The position numbers and the translations under genes were made by a program. Under the pieces are notes generated by a model, which searched no databases, was not told where the DNA came from, and was given only the letters and a program-made list of their open reading frames with translations. Positions 6,569-14,029 of a stretch of 14,087 nt of DNA are shown here, one piece after another (position 1 is the first letter of the stretch; each line of letters begins with the position of its first letter). The stretch is from an uncultured Eubacteriales bacterium (GTDB lineage Bacteria > Bacillota > Clostridia > Lachnospirales > Anaerotignaceae), in the NCBI GenBank assembly GCA_900546215.1, contig URCD01000062.1, positions 1 to 14,087 of the forward strand, read 5' to 3'.

Positions 6569-6593
6569 ATTGCCATATTTCTCTATTTTATAA
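6566..6593 (-). promoter_or_regulatory. Weak candidate forespore (sigma-F-like) promoter for spoIIR
   Basis: On the minus strand TTATA (6593-6589) and GGCAATCCT (6574-6566) lie 14 bases apart. Compared with the sigma-F consensus as I remember it (GYWTA, about 15 bases, GGNNANANT), each element has one mismatch. The predicted start near 6560 falls inside the 5' arm of the hairpin. The match is weak and was sought because spoIIR is expected to be sigma-F dependent. Confidence 0.25.
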
Positions 6594-7614
6594 CTCCAGT
6601 GGAGATTATTTTAACTTCTACATCTATTTTAAAGCTTTTGCTGCCCATTCCATCGCCGTCAGTAAGCCCGATAAAATCGGCGTTCAATTTACGTGCTTTA
6701 TTTATTGTATTTTCCAAATTACTTTTTATTACTGTTTCGAGTCTTTCCTGCGAATATTTTATACTTTCGGATATTCCATTTTCAACTGAGCATTCAGCTT
6801 TTATACTGACTACGGCTACTCCGTTCTCATCGGCAATTGAAATTCTTGCTTTTTTAACCCGAGCCGACAGTTCATTGTCGTTTATCAGTTCACCCTTTGC
6901 CTTTCCCTCAAACCACTTGATGCTTTTAATGTCTTCATCTGTTATTTCACCCATAAACTCGCCTTTTTTTATCACATACCCTCCATCGAGCAGTATTTGG
7001 CTCTCATCTGCGGTTATTTTGGGTATTATAAATGTTTCGTCCTCCCTCATGCACTTTACCAGGTTTTCAAAATCCATATACTCATCGGCATCGGCATTTC
7101 CATCGTTATTTTTGTAATAGTCCCATAAATACAGGCCTCCCTTTGAATCCTTAGCCATAACAGCCTCTACGGCCTCAGCCGCCGATTTTTCGGAAGCGAA
7201 CACGACAACCTTTGTATTTATATCATCCATTCTTTCTATATTATAGACAGTCTCCGCCAATTTATCAGAATCTTTTATTATGTCAGCCCCAAGCACAGCC
7301 GCCTTAAGCTGTCCAAAATATATTTCTTTATCACTGTATTTGTCTGCAGTCTGTTTAATGTCAGAAAATGTATTTCCTGATACGATTACTGTTTTCTGAT
7401 CCTCGCTGTCATCCCCTATATCGCTTTCAAGCTTGGCTTCTCCAACGGAAACTATATACCTGCCCTCATCTCCATAGATATCATAGCTCTCAGGTATGCT
7501 CCTGCCATCAATGCCCATTAGCACAACATACAGCCGTTCTTCTGTTTCAGTCTTATCATAGCAGCCAGTTAAAAGCATAGAAACAATCATCAGCAATAAA
7601 AATTTTCGCTTCAT
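6583..7614 (-). CDS. gerC: Germinant receptor subunit C, Ger(x)C-family lipoprotein
   Basis: The lipoprotein subunit of a GerA-type germinant receptor, anchored on the outer face of the spore inner membrane. The 343 residues begin MKRKFLLLMIVSMLLTGC, a lipoprotein signal with lipobox LTGC and Cys18. After it come the Ger(x)C features: YVVLMGIDG near the N-terminus, FGQLKAAVLGADI at about 101, a long mixed domain, and a C-terminal segment with IKYSQERLETVIKSNLENTI and EVKIISTG. The normal length is about 370-400, so this one is slightly short. Its ATG overlaps the gerB stop (ATGA, 7611-7614), giving coupled translation, and spoIIR follows after 56 bases. The usual letter (GerAC, GerBC or GerKC) cannot be told from the sequence, and neither can the germinant. 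Confidence 0.93.
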   Translation of the reverse strand: MKRKFLLLMIVSMLLTGCYDKTETEERLYVVLMGIDGRSIPESYDIYGDEGRYIVSVGEAKLESDIGDDSEDQKTVIVSGNTFSDIKQTADKYSDKEIYFGQLKAAVLGADIIKDSDKLAETVYNIERMDDINTKVVVFASEKSAAEAVEAVMAKDSKGGLYLWDYYKNNDGNADADEYMDFENLVKCMREDETFIIPKITADESQILLDGGYVIKKGEFMGEITDEDIKSIKWFEGKAKGELINDNELSARVKKARISIADENGVAVVSIKAECSVENGISESIKYSQERLETVIKSNLENTINKARKLNADFIGLTDGDGMGSKSFKIDVEVKIISTGVIK

Positions 7615-8642
7615 TCCCTTGAACCCCCTTTAGTCCCTATAGTCAAGCTTATAGCCGGAAGAATAACTCCAAAAACTATAAGGGAAATTTCCCCCGCAGT
7701 ATAAAGCATTTGAACAGCCCCATTTATATCCTGAGGAATAAATGAAACCGTCAATGCTATAACAGCGCTTATAATTGTATGGGGATATGCCGTTTTAGAC
7801 CTGCTGAATACCCTTCCGCACGAAAACACCCCAAAGCCAACTGCGGCAAAAACCGCAAACATCCACATACGGAGCATAAAAACATCTTGTTTGTCCCCAA
7901 AAATGAACGGCAGGCTGACAGTATCCATTATATTAAGGGCAGGATAAACTCTTGCGGCCGTATCGTTTATACCAAATTTAGAAACAGCTGTATAAGTAAA
8001 AAATACAACTGCTACCACTGATATAAGTACGGCATAAACCGCTTTCTTTGTTTTTTCTTCACCATCTGTGTACGGAAGCAGTACATATAAAGCCTGAGCT
8101 CCTCCGAACATACAGGCACATTTAAGTCCATTCAGCAATACATTTTGATTAGTAATTGAGAATGCTGACGTAAGCAGTCCCTCTCCTGCGTCAGACAGAC
8201 ACAGCACTGCGGAAATAACGGCATTAACGCCTACTATAATTAAAAACAGTTCCGCTGACCGTCCCACAGCCTGAGAGCCAAGGACTGCCATATAAAGCGC
8301 TGCAAGGGCAAAAACAAGCGCTATAATCCACGCCGGAGTATTTGGAAGCAAAAATATGCTTACCGCGCCGCATAACAGCTTAATATTTATTCCTGCATAG
8401 ATTATCATGCTTATACCGGCCAGCATGGCTGTTAGTCTCTGATATTTTTCATTTCCATTTAATCTTTTTTCCGCATAGCATATCAGCAGGCATTCCGCAA
8501 GCACAATTCCTGCACCTATGAGTACGCTGTATATATTATATACAGCCGCCGACGGCATACCTATAAGGGCTGATGAAAATATCCAAAGTATTATAAGGGA
8601 CTGCATCTGCCTTGCGGAAATTTTTCCATTTGTAAACACCAT
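7611..8642 (-). CDS. gerB: Germinant receptor subunit B, endospore germination permease
   Basis: The membrane subunit of the GerA-type receptor, a relative of the amino acid-polyamine-organocation transporters, and thought to bind the germinant. The 343 residues form about ten hydrophobic segments. Near the N-terminus are ISARQMQSLIILW and MPSAAVYNIYSVLIGAG, and in the middle the pattern of GerB permeases (CMFGGAQALYVLLPYTDGEE). I choose ATG 8642 because AGGAGG (8655-8650) sits 7 bases before it; an in-frame codon at 8678 would run 12 residues back into gerA. It begins one base after the gerA stop and overlaps gerC by four bases, so the three subunits are translated as a block. Forespore (sigma-G) expression is known in Bacillus. 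The germinant is not predictable. Confidence 0.93.
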   Translation of the reverse strand: MVFTNGKISARQMQSLIILWIFSSALIGMPSAAVYNIYSVLIGAGIVLAECLLICYAEKRLNGNEKYQRLTAMLAGISMIIYAGINIKLLCGAVSIFLLPNTPAWIIALVFALAALYMAVLGSQAVGRSAELFLIIVGVNAVISAVLCLSDAGEGLLTSAFSITNQNVLLNGLKCACMFGGAQALYVLLPYTDGEEKTKKAVYAVLISVVAVVFFTYTAVSKFGINDTAARVYPALNIMDTVSLPFIFGDKQDVFMLRMWMFAVFAAVGFGVFSCGRVFSRSKTAYPHTIISAVIALTVSFIPQDINGAVQMLYTAGEISLIVFGVILPAISLTIGTKGGSRE

Positions 8643-8643
8643 A

Positions 8644-10128
8644 CTAACTCCTCCTGGTCCTGTTTTTAGGTGAAGCAAATACAGGGCGTTTTTTCAGCAT
8701 AAAGAGAGGCACACGGATAACACTGTCCTTAAGGTCATCCCACCCGCTTTCGGAAGCCGAACAGTATGGATACATATAGGGTATCCCAAAGCTGTCAAGC
8801 GAACATAGGTGAACTATAATTAATATCAGGCCAATCCAGAAGCCAAATAGTCCCAAGAATGCTGACAGAGCCAGAATTATATACTTTGAAAGCCTTATGC
8901 CGTTTACCATAGCCTGATTTGGGATAACAAACGTACAAATTCCGGTTATAGCCGATATTATAACGACAACCGGCCCAACAAGCCCTGCCTCCACAGCCGC
9001 CTGACCAATTACAATTCCTCCGACTATTCCAAGTGTAGAGCCAATTGGAGACGGAAGCCTTATTCCTGCCTCTCGTAAAAGCTCAAAGGCTATTTCCATG
9101 ACAAATACTTCTGTTACTGCTGAAAAAGGTACATTCATCCTCGTACCGGCTATTTTCAATACAACCTCAACAGGAAGCAAATTTGGATTATAGAGAGTAA
9201 GCGCAATATAAAGTCCCGGAAGCGCCAGTGCAAAAAACGCCGCTATATATCTGATAATTCTTATAAAGCTCATTATTTCCCATCGGTCATAATAGTCCTC
9301 AGCGGCTTGAAAAAATGTATTGAGAGTGGAAGGAAGCATTAAAACCATAGGCGAGTTGTCAACAGCTACCGCCACTCTACCCTCTAAAAGAGCTGCCGAA
9401 GCTTTATCCGGACGTTCAGTCATTTGTACCTGAGGGAATGGTGACCACCACTTTTTTTCGGACATTTGTTCGATATATCCAGCGTCCAAGATAGCATCTA
9501 CATCTATATTATTAAGTCCTTTTTTTATTTTTTCCACAACTTTCGGACGCGCTATTCCCTCCATGTACATAATAGCAATGTCGGTCTTGCTTCTTCGTCC
9601 AACTCTGCTTCTGACTACTTTTAAATTGGTATCCCTTATTCTTCGGCGCATAAGCACCACATTTTTGCTGACAGACTCTGCAAAGGCATCCTTTGGACCC
9701 TGAACAACAACCTCGTTTTCCGCCTCAGGAACGCCCCTTGTAGGCCATCCTTTAGTTGATGCTACAAGAGCCTTGTTTACTCCTTCTGCGAAAATTACTG
9801 TATCTCCTAACAAAATAGACGTAAACAGATTATCAAAATCTGTTTCTTCACTCATTTCTCCTACGCTTATTACTTCTTCATTCAATCTGTCAAGAATATT
9901 TTTTTCTGTTAAGTCTTCAGCCGTAACGTTCGTACGGTTCATCAGATTGGTCATAATAGAATCCTCTATTACATCCGTACTGACTATATTATCAATGTAC
10001 ACTAAAAGCATATTTATATCTTTGTTATATCCAGCTTTAAACGGCCTGATTATTATGTCTCCGCAATCCTTAAAAGCGTCCTGCAAAATCTTTTTATTTT
10101 CACTTAATTTTTCAAGAACCTGCAACAA
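8644..10128 (-). CDS. gerA: Germinant receptor subunit A
   Basis: The GerAA-type subunit of the inner-membrane germinant receptor; recent work on this family indicates that A subunits form an oligomeric ion channel. The 494 residues have a soluble N-terminal domain (to about 280), with GWPTRGVPEAENEVVVQGPKD and RDTNLKVVRSRVGRRSKTDI typical of the family, then EGRVAVAVDNSPMVLMLPS (about 249-267), and a membrane domain with the conserved FELLREAGIRLPSPIGSTLG and IVIGQAAVEAGLVGP. The start is a TTG: AAAGGAG (10141-10135) lies 6 bases before TTG 10128 and 9 before TTG 10125, so either may be used. The frame continues upstream to another TTG at 10209 but without a ribosome binding site. It is the first gene of the gerA-gerB-gerC-spoIIR-sleB block. 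I found no convincing sigma-G promoter upstream. Confidence 0.94.
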   Translation of the reverse strand: MLQVLEKLSENKKILQDAFKDCGDIIIRPFKAGYNKDINMLLVYIDNIVSTDVIEDSIMTNLMNRTNVTAEDLTEKNILDRLNEEVISVGEMSEETDFDNLFTSILLGDTVIFAEGVNKALVASTKGWPTRGVPEAENEVVVQGPKDAFAESVSKNVVLMRRRIRDTNLKVVRSRVGRRSKTDIAIMYMEGIARPKVVEKIKKGLNNIDVDAILDAGYIEQMSEKKWWSPFPQVQMTERPDKASAALLEGRVAVAVDNSPMVLMLPSTLNTFFQAAEDYYDRWEIMSFIRIIRYIAAFFALALPGLYIALTLYNPNLLPVEVVLKIAGTRMNVPFSAVTEVFVMEIAFELLREAGIRLPSPIGSTLGIVGGIVIGQAAVEAGLVGPVVVIISAITGICTFVIPNQAMVNGIRLSKYIILALSAFLGLFGFWIGLILIIVHLCSLDSFGIPYMYPYCSASESGWDDLKDSVIRVPLFMLKKRPVFASPKNRTRRS

Positions 10129-10373
10129 TATACACTCCTTTCGAATATATGTTGCGCCGCTTACAGGAAAAATATACTTGTAAGAAATATTAGTAGATTT
10201 AATCGACAACCTGATAAAAAATTATGTCGTTTAAAGACAAAAAAAGCTGTGTAAAACTGTGTAAAATGTTGTGTATTTTCATCATATTTAAAAGCAAAAC
10301 TTGCTATATTTCCTTTATAATCAAGCTATTTTACTACATATTTTCCGTTTACTTTATTGAATAGGCATTTCCA
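10129..10373. other. Divergent intergenic region, gerA side
   Basis: The gene-free stretch between gerA and the stalk-protein gene is 356 bp (10129-10484). This left part holds the gerA ribosome binding site and, at 10247-10266, a tandem direct repeat of CTGTGTAAAA followed by the looser GTTGTGTA. The rest is AT-rich. I looked for a sigma-G promoter for gerA and for an RNA gene and saw neither with confidence. Confidence 0.6.
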
Positions 10374-10402
10374 TTGACTTTAAAATTGGTGATTGCTACA
10401 AT
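10374..10402 (+). promoter_or_regulatory. Strong extended -10 sigma-A promoter of the stalk-protein gene
   Basis: TTGACT (10374-10379), a 17-base spacer and TACAAT (10397-10402) each differ from consensus at one base, and TGC directly before the -10 box (10394-10396) gives an extended -10 element. The start should be near 10409, giving a leader of about 75 bases. It points to high vegetative expression of the 807-residue protein. Confidence 0.85.
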
Positions 10403-10412
10403 TCATTTTGTA

Positions 10413-10460
10413 AAGGGGAAACCCCTTGATACAAAAAACTAAACAATGGGGAAAACCCCA
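10413..10460 (+). promoter_or_regulatory. Two GGGG/CCCC hairpins in the stalk-protein leader
   Basis: AAGGGG-AAA-CCCCTT (10413-10427) should form almost at the 5' end of the transcript, and TGGGG-AAAA-CCCCA (10447-10460) lies 8 bases before the ribosome binding site AAAGGAGG (10469-10476). Each GGGG could also pair with the CCCC of the other hairpin. No T-run follows either one, so these are leader structures and not attenuators. A 5'-terminal hairpin protecting a long-lived message is the likeliest role. Confidence 0.6.
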
Positions 10461-10484
10461 AAAAATTTAAAGGAGGACAACAAA

Positions 10485-12908
10485 ATGAAGAAGAAATTAG
10501 CTTTATTAATGGCTGCGATCATGACTGTCGCTATGGTTCCCATGACAGCGTTCGCATCCACAAAGTTAACATCTGTTGATGCACCTATTGTTGCTAAAGA
10601 TGGCTCATTTGAATCAAGAGTAGAACTTAAAAAGAACAATGACCAGGCAGATGTTGAAGGAACTGGTACATATAAGTATACAGATTCTACGGGTGCCAAA
10701 ACGGATAGAGATTCCTTTCAGGTGAAACTTACACTTGAAAACGGTGAGTTTACACTTGTAGATGATTCTGATGATGATTACTTAATTGAAACACCTGATT
10801 CTGAAGATTTAGGAATTGTTAGCGTAGAGGTAACAAGCAGTACAACAGCCATTGTTACATTAGATGCCGCAACATTTAATCAGACAGAGGAAGTAAAAGA
10901 TGATGGTGGTACTGTTACTGTAGCAGGCAAGCTTGGAAAAGCATGTGTGCTTGTAATTAAAGCAGATGGCATTGAAGCAGGAAAAGACGTAACAGCTACT
11001 TTCTCAAATGGCCCTACAGGCTTCAAGAAAGCTACAGAAGTTATTGCAACAGTTTCATCTGATGAAGTAAATGTTGAATCTGCTGGCGTTACAACTTTTG
11101 TTGAAGATGCAGCAGATGTAAAGAAAATTAAAGACATTACAATCGAAGGATTAGTAAAAGGCGCTATTAGCGAAAAGAACGCTATTACTCTTAAGCTTAG
11201 CGGAAACTACACTTACAATCTTTTAAAAGATAATGGTGAATTAGTAAAAGTAGACGCTACTAATGAATCAACATATTCAGACTATGAAACAGGTTCTTAT
11301 GTTCTTGCAAAGGATGATAATACAGCATTAGCTAAGGCTGATTTATTTACTACTCTTAATGCTACAGCAAAAGTAAAATCTATCATGGTTGATGACAGCA
11401 AAATAGTTATTACTCTTGAATCAGTTGAAGATATCGCAGATCTTACTATTACAAACCTTTACCTTAAAGCAGGTAAGAAATGTTCAGCTGGCGATGTAGC
11501 TAAAATCGCAGTATCAAGCAAGGATTTTTCTAAAGTTACTCTTGAAGTAGCTAAGATGGTAGAAGAAGCTGTTACATACACAGTTGAAGATGATGATCTT
11601 CCTACAATCTGGGCTGGTAAATTTAACGACGAAAATAATACTCTTAAATTATCAGTTGAAGAAAACACAGGTGACATCCTTAACACATCAAGAAAAGCTA
11701 CATTTACATTCCCCGAAGGTATAGAAGTAGCCGCTGTTGATACAACGCTCCTTCACAAGGGTGCTCCAAACGCTACAGTTGATATTGATGAAAATGTTGT
11801 TACAATAAAGAACTATAGCAAAAAAGTAAGCGGAGATGTAAAAGAATCTAACAAAACAGATTTCGACATCAAATTTATTCTTAACGCAGCCCCCACATTC
11901 AGTGGTGACGTAAGTGTAACACTTGGCGGCGAGTTTGATGATGTAGACCTTAAGGTAGCTACAGTTAAAGCTCCTTACACAGTAGAAGCTAAGACAACAG
12001 AAGTACTTATCGACTATAGATATGTACCTGTAAACGAAATCGTTATTACAGAGGCTGAAGATGGACTTCTTGATGACGACGATGTAATTTTATTAGCGGT
12101 AGAAAAGATGGACTTTGAAGACGCTGGTTCTTATGAAGTAACAGAAGGCGACATCGATGTTAATGTTGAAATCTTTGACAGCAAAAAAGATGGAGCACAG
12201 CTTCAGATTAAAGTTAAAGATGCTTCTACAGAGGCATCAACAATTACAATCAGCGGCCTTGAGCTTTACCTTGACAGAACTCTTCCTGTAGGTGGTTATG
12301 CACTTCAGAATGTTATGACCTATAAAGATAACGAAGCTGACGTTGATGGAAATGTAAATATTCTTTGGGAAAACTCTACAACTGATAAAGATGATTATGA
12401 TGAAGATGCAGTAGAGGGTTCTGCAACTAAAACTGCTAAAGCTAAAGCACTTTTTAAATACAAAGAAGTAACATGCAACGACAACTACGTAGAAGTAGTA
12501 ACACAGGCTCGTGATCAGGATGATTCAACAACAAACAGAAAGATTGTCATCACAATCGGAGCAACAACAATGGCAGTAGGCACAGAGACAATCACACTTG
12601 ATACACCTGCATACATCAATGCTGAGAACTATACAGAACTTCCTTTAAGAGCTGTATCAGAGGCATTTGGTGCAACAGTAAACTGGGATGACGCTTCAAG
12701 AACAGTAACAATCATGATGGGACAGAGAATCGTATCAATGACAATCGGTTCAAAGACAATGTACATCAATGGTACACCTGTAGCTATGAACACAGCTCCC
12801 GAAATAACAAATGAAAGAACATTCGTACCTGTAAGAGACCTTGCTAATGCTCTTGGTATAAGCAAGATCGACTGGAACGAAGCTTCTGCTACAGTTACTC
12901 TTAACTAA
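10485..12908 (+). CDS. Large secreted protein with C-terminal copper amine oxidase N-like (stalk) domain
   Basis: A predicted exported, very acidic protein of 807 residues. The signal peptide MKKKLALLMAAIMTVAMVPM ends TAFA/S after residue 24. Residues 25-685 look like successive Ig-like beta modules rich in Thr, Val, Asp and Glu, with only three cysteines; I recognise no enzyme. Residues 686-807 form a stalk domain (copper amine oxidase N-terminal-like) with an internal duplication: ELPLRAVSEAFGATVNWDDA and then FVPVRDLANALGISKIDWNE. There is no LPXTG, SLH or CWB2 anchor. AAAGGAGG is 8 bases before ATG 10485; an earlier in-frame ATG (10446) lies in a leader hairpin and is rejected. Isoleucine is mostly ATC or ATT, unlike the ATA-rich neighbours, and together with promoter and leader this suggests a major surface or S-layer-like protein. 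That role is inference. The name does not imply amine oxidase activity. Confidence 0.88.
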   Translation: MKKKLALLMAAIMTVAMVPMTAFASTKLTSVDAPIVAKDGSFESRVELKKNNDQADVEGTGTYKYTDSTGAKTDRDSFQVKLTLENGEFTLVDDSDDDYLIETPDSEDLGIVSVEVTSSTTAIVTLDAATFNQTEEVKDDGGTVTVAGKLGKACVLVIKADGIEAGKDVTATFSNGPTGFKKATEVIATVSSDEVNVESAGVTTFVEDAADVKKIKDITIEGLVKGAISEKNAITLKLSGNYTYNLLKDNGELVKVDATNESTYSDYETGSYVLAKDDNTALAKADLFTTLNATAKVKSIMVDDSKIVITLESVEDIADLTITNLYLKAGKKCSAGDVAKIAVSSKDFSKVTLEVAKMVEEAVTYTVEDDDLPTIWAGKFNDENNTLKLSVEENTGDILNTSRKATFTFPEGIEVAAVDTTLLHKGAPNATVDIDENVVTIKNYSKKVSGDVKESNKTDFDIKFILNAAPTFSGDVSVTLGGEFDDVDLKVATVKAPYTVEAKTTEVLIDYRYVPVNEIVITEAEDGLLDDDDVILLAVEKMDFEDAGSYEVTEGDIDVNVEIFDSKKDGAQLQIKVKDASTEASTITISGLELYLDRTLPVGGYALQNVMTYKDNEADVDGNVNILWENSTTDKDDYDEDAVEGSATKTAKAKALFKYKEVTCNDNYVEVVTQARDQDDSTTNRKIVITIGATTMAVGTETITLDTPAYINAENYTELPLRAVSEAFGATVNWDDASRTVTIMMGQRIVSMTIGSKTMYINGTPVAMNTAPEITNERTFVPVRDLANALGISKIDWNEASATVTLN

Positions 12909-12942
12909 GCATAAGTTGTTCTTGATTTAATTACTAATATTT

Positions 12943-12972
12943 GGACCTCCGTTATTTCGGAGGTCCTTTCTT
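12943..12972 (+). terminator. Intrinsic terminator of the 807-residue stalk-protein gene
   Basis: GGACCTCCG (12943-12951) pairs perfectly with CGGAGGTCC (12958-12966) around TTATTT, followed by TTTCTTATTT. It starts 34 bases after the stop codon. Confidence 0.9.
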
Positions 12973-12991
12973 ATTTAGAATCGAACATAAT

Positions 12992-13028
12992 AAAAATGAC
13001 CTCTGCTATCCAGCAGAGGTCATTTTTT
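12992..13028. terminator. Very stable 16-bp bidirectional terminator
   Basis: Arms 12992-13007 and 13012-13027 (core TGACCTCTGCT with AGCAGAGGTCA, flanked by A5 and T5) pair without mismatch around ATCC. The stop codon of the minus-strand gene (13027-13029) touches the hairpin, so it chiefly ends that gene. On plus it is a second barrier 26 bases after the first terminator. Both hairpins share the stem core GACCTC/GAGGTC. Confidence 0.93.
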
Positions 13029-13980
13029 AACTATTGTATGTAAGATAAGTATGCCCAGAATATTTTGTATAATCAAAAGATACTGTTTTAGTTTCAGCAT
13101 CCCAATTAATATCGTTAATTCCAAATATCTGTGTTACATCACGAAGGGGAAGAAATGTTCTTCCGTCACTGATTTCCGGAGCTGTTGATAATGGAACAGC
13201 GTATCCGTTTACGTACATCTTAATATCTCCTATACGCATTACAATCTCATCATCCCCAGCATATATTGTAACAGATTTTTCAGCACCATTCCAATATATA
13301 TCGGTATCAAAGATTTCAGATACAGCTCTTAAAGGAATCTTTGTTATATCTCCTGAAACATAAGCTGGAATATCAACTGAAAGTTTTTCATCGCCTATAT
13401 ATATAACTTCAGAGCCAATAGGTATAACAACTTTTACAGGTTCGGCCTTTTTATGCTCCTTAACAATTTCCTTTTCGTTGGAATCTTCCCTTTCAACGAT
13501 GTATTTTATGTTTCTGTTATCACTTAATGAAACAGTTACATCTCCATAGTCTTTTGCCGTTGCCGTAAACATAATTTGTGCATAATCATCAATCATATCT
13601 TCCGGCAGTGTTACCTTAACATAATTATCATCGGCCGGCATAAATCCAAAACCGTAAAGAGAGCCGTCAGACAATTTGCTTGTTATCTCATCTCTGTCCG
13701 TTTCTCCTTTTGAATCGGTGATATAAACGGGAAGATAATTTCCATCGCTGTCTGTTGCAAACTTTCCGTTTTTAAGTGTCAGCTTAATGGTGGCAGTATT
13801 ATTTATTAGACCGTAACCAGTAGATTTAAGCTCGATATACGTATCAAATGGTGTTTCTGTTCCATAAACACGCCTATCGCCGTAAATCTTGACTTTCACA
13901 GAAGCCAGGGCACTGACAGGTACCATAGCGGCCATTAAAACAGCAGAAGTTGCAATCATTAATTTATGTTTTAATTTCAT
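13027..13980 (-). CDS. Secreted stalk-domain protein, smaller paralogue
   Basis: A predicted exported protein of 317 residues. The basic start MKLKHK and hydrophobic segment end in SALA/S (after about residue 26). Residues 27-160 form a beta-rich module similar to the start of the 807-residue protein: FDTYIELKS then TIKLTLKNGKF here, FESRVELKK then QVKLTLENGEF there. A charged linker (about 162-182) leads to a stalk domain at 184-305 with IPLRAVSEIFDTDIYWNGAE and FLPLRDVTQIFGINDINWDA, and a 12-residue tyrosine-rich tail. There is no recognised anchor motif and no cysteine. GAGGTGA (13991-13985) precedes ATG 13980. A third stalk gene ends 49 bases upstream with no terminator between, so they may form an operon; a TGCTATACT box (14006-13998) is a possible extra promoter, though it would leave almost no leader. 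Codon use is the ordinary ATA-tolerant type. The function is unknown. Confidence 0.88.
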   Translation of the reverse strand: MKLKHKLMIATSAVLMAAMVPVSALASVKVKIYGDRRVYGTETPFDTYIELKSTGYGLINNTATIKLTLKNGKFATDSDGNYLPVYITDSKGETDRDEITSKLSDGSLYGFGFMPADDNYVKVTLPEDMIDDYAQIMFTATAKDYGDVTVSLSDNRNIKYIVEREDSNEKEIVKEHKKAEPVKVVIPIGSEVIYIGDEKLSVDIPAYVSGDITKIPLRAVSEIFDTDIYWNGAEKSVTIYAGDDEIVMRIGDIKMYVNGYAVPLSTAPEISDGRTFLPLRDVTQIFGINDINWDAETKTVSFDYTKYSGHTYLTYNS

Positions 13981-14029
13981 AATATCACCTCATACTGAGT
14001 ATAGCAGATTATGAGGAAAAATGGAATAT

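Noticed and set aside
6599..7117. Long plus-strand open frame (about 172 codons) opposite gerC
   Set aside because: It is antisense to a well-supported Ger(x)C gene, has no ribosome binding site, and its Ser/Leu/Phe-rich product reflects the complementary codons.
9773..10183. Plus-strand open frame opposite the start of gerA
   Set aside because: It lies over conserved GerA coding sequence, has no family signature and no ribosome binding site.
10129..10209. 27-residue N-terminal extension of GerA from a TTG at 10209
   Set aside because: No ribosome binding site precedes it, whereas AAAGGAG sits correctly before the TTG pair at 10123-10128.
10129..10373. Sigma-G promoter for gerA
   Set aside because: GTATA and CATATAT are present on the minus strand (about 10150-10180) but 21 bases apart and too close to the ribosome binding site; other matches were no better than chance.
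10446..10484. ATG at 10446 as start of the large stalk protein
   Set aside because: It lies in a leader hairpin, has no ribosome binding site and would put 13 polar residues before a perfect signal peptide that starts at 10485.
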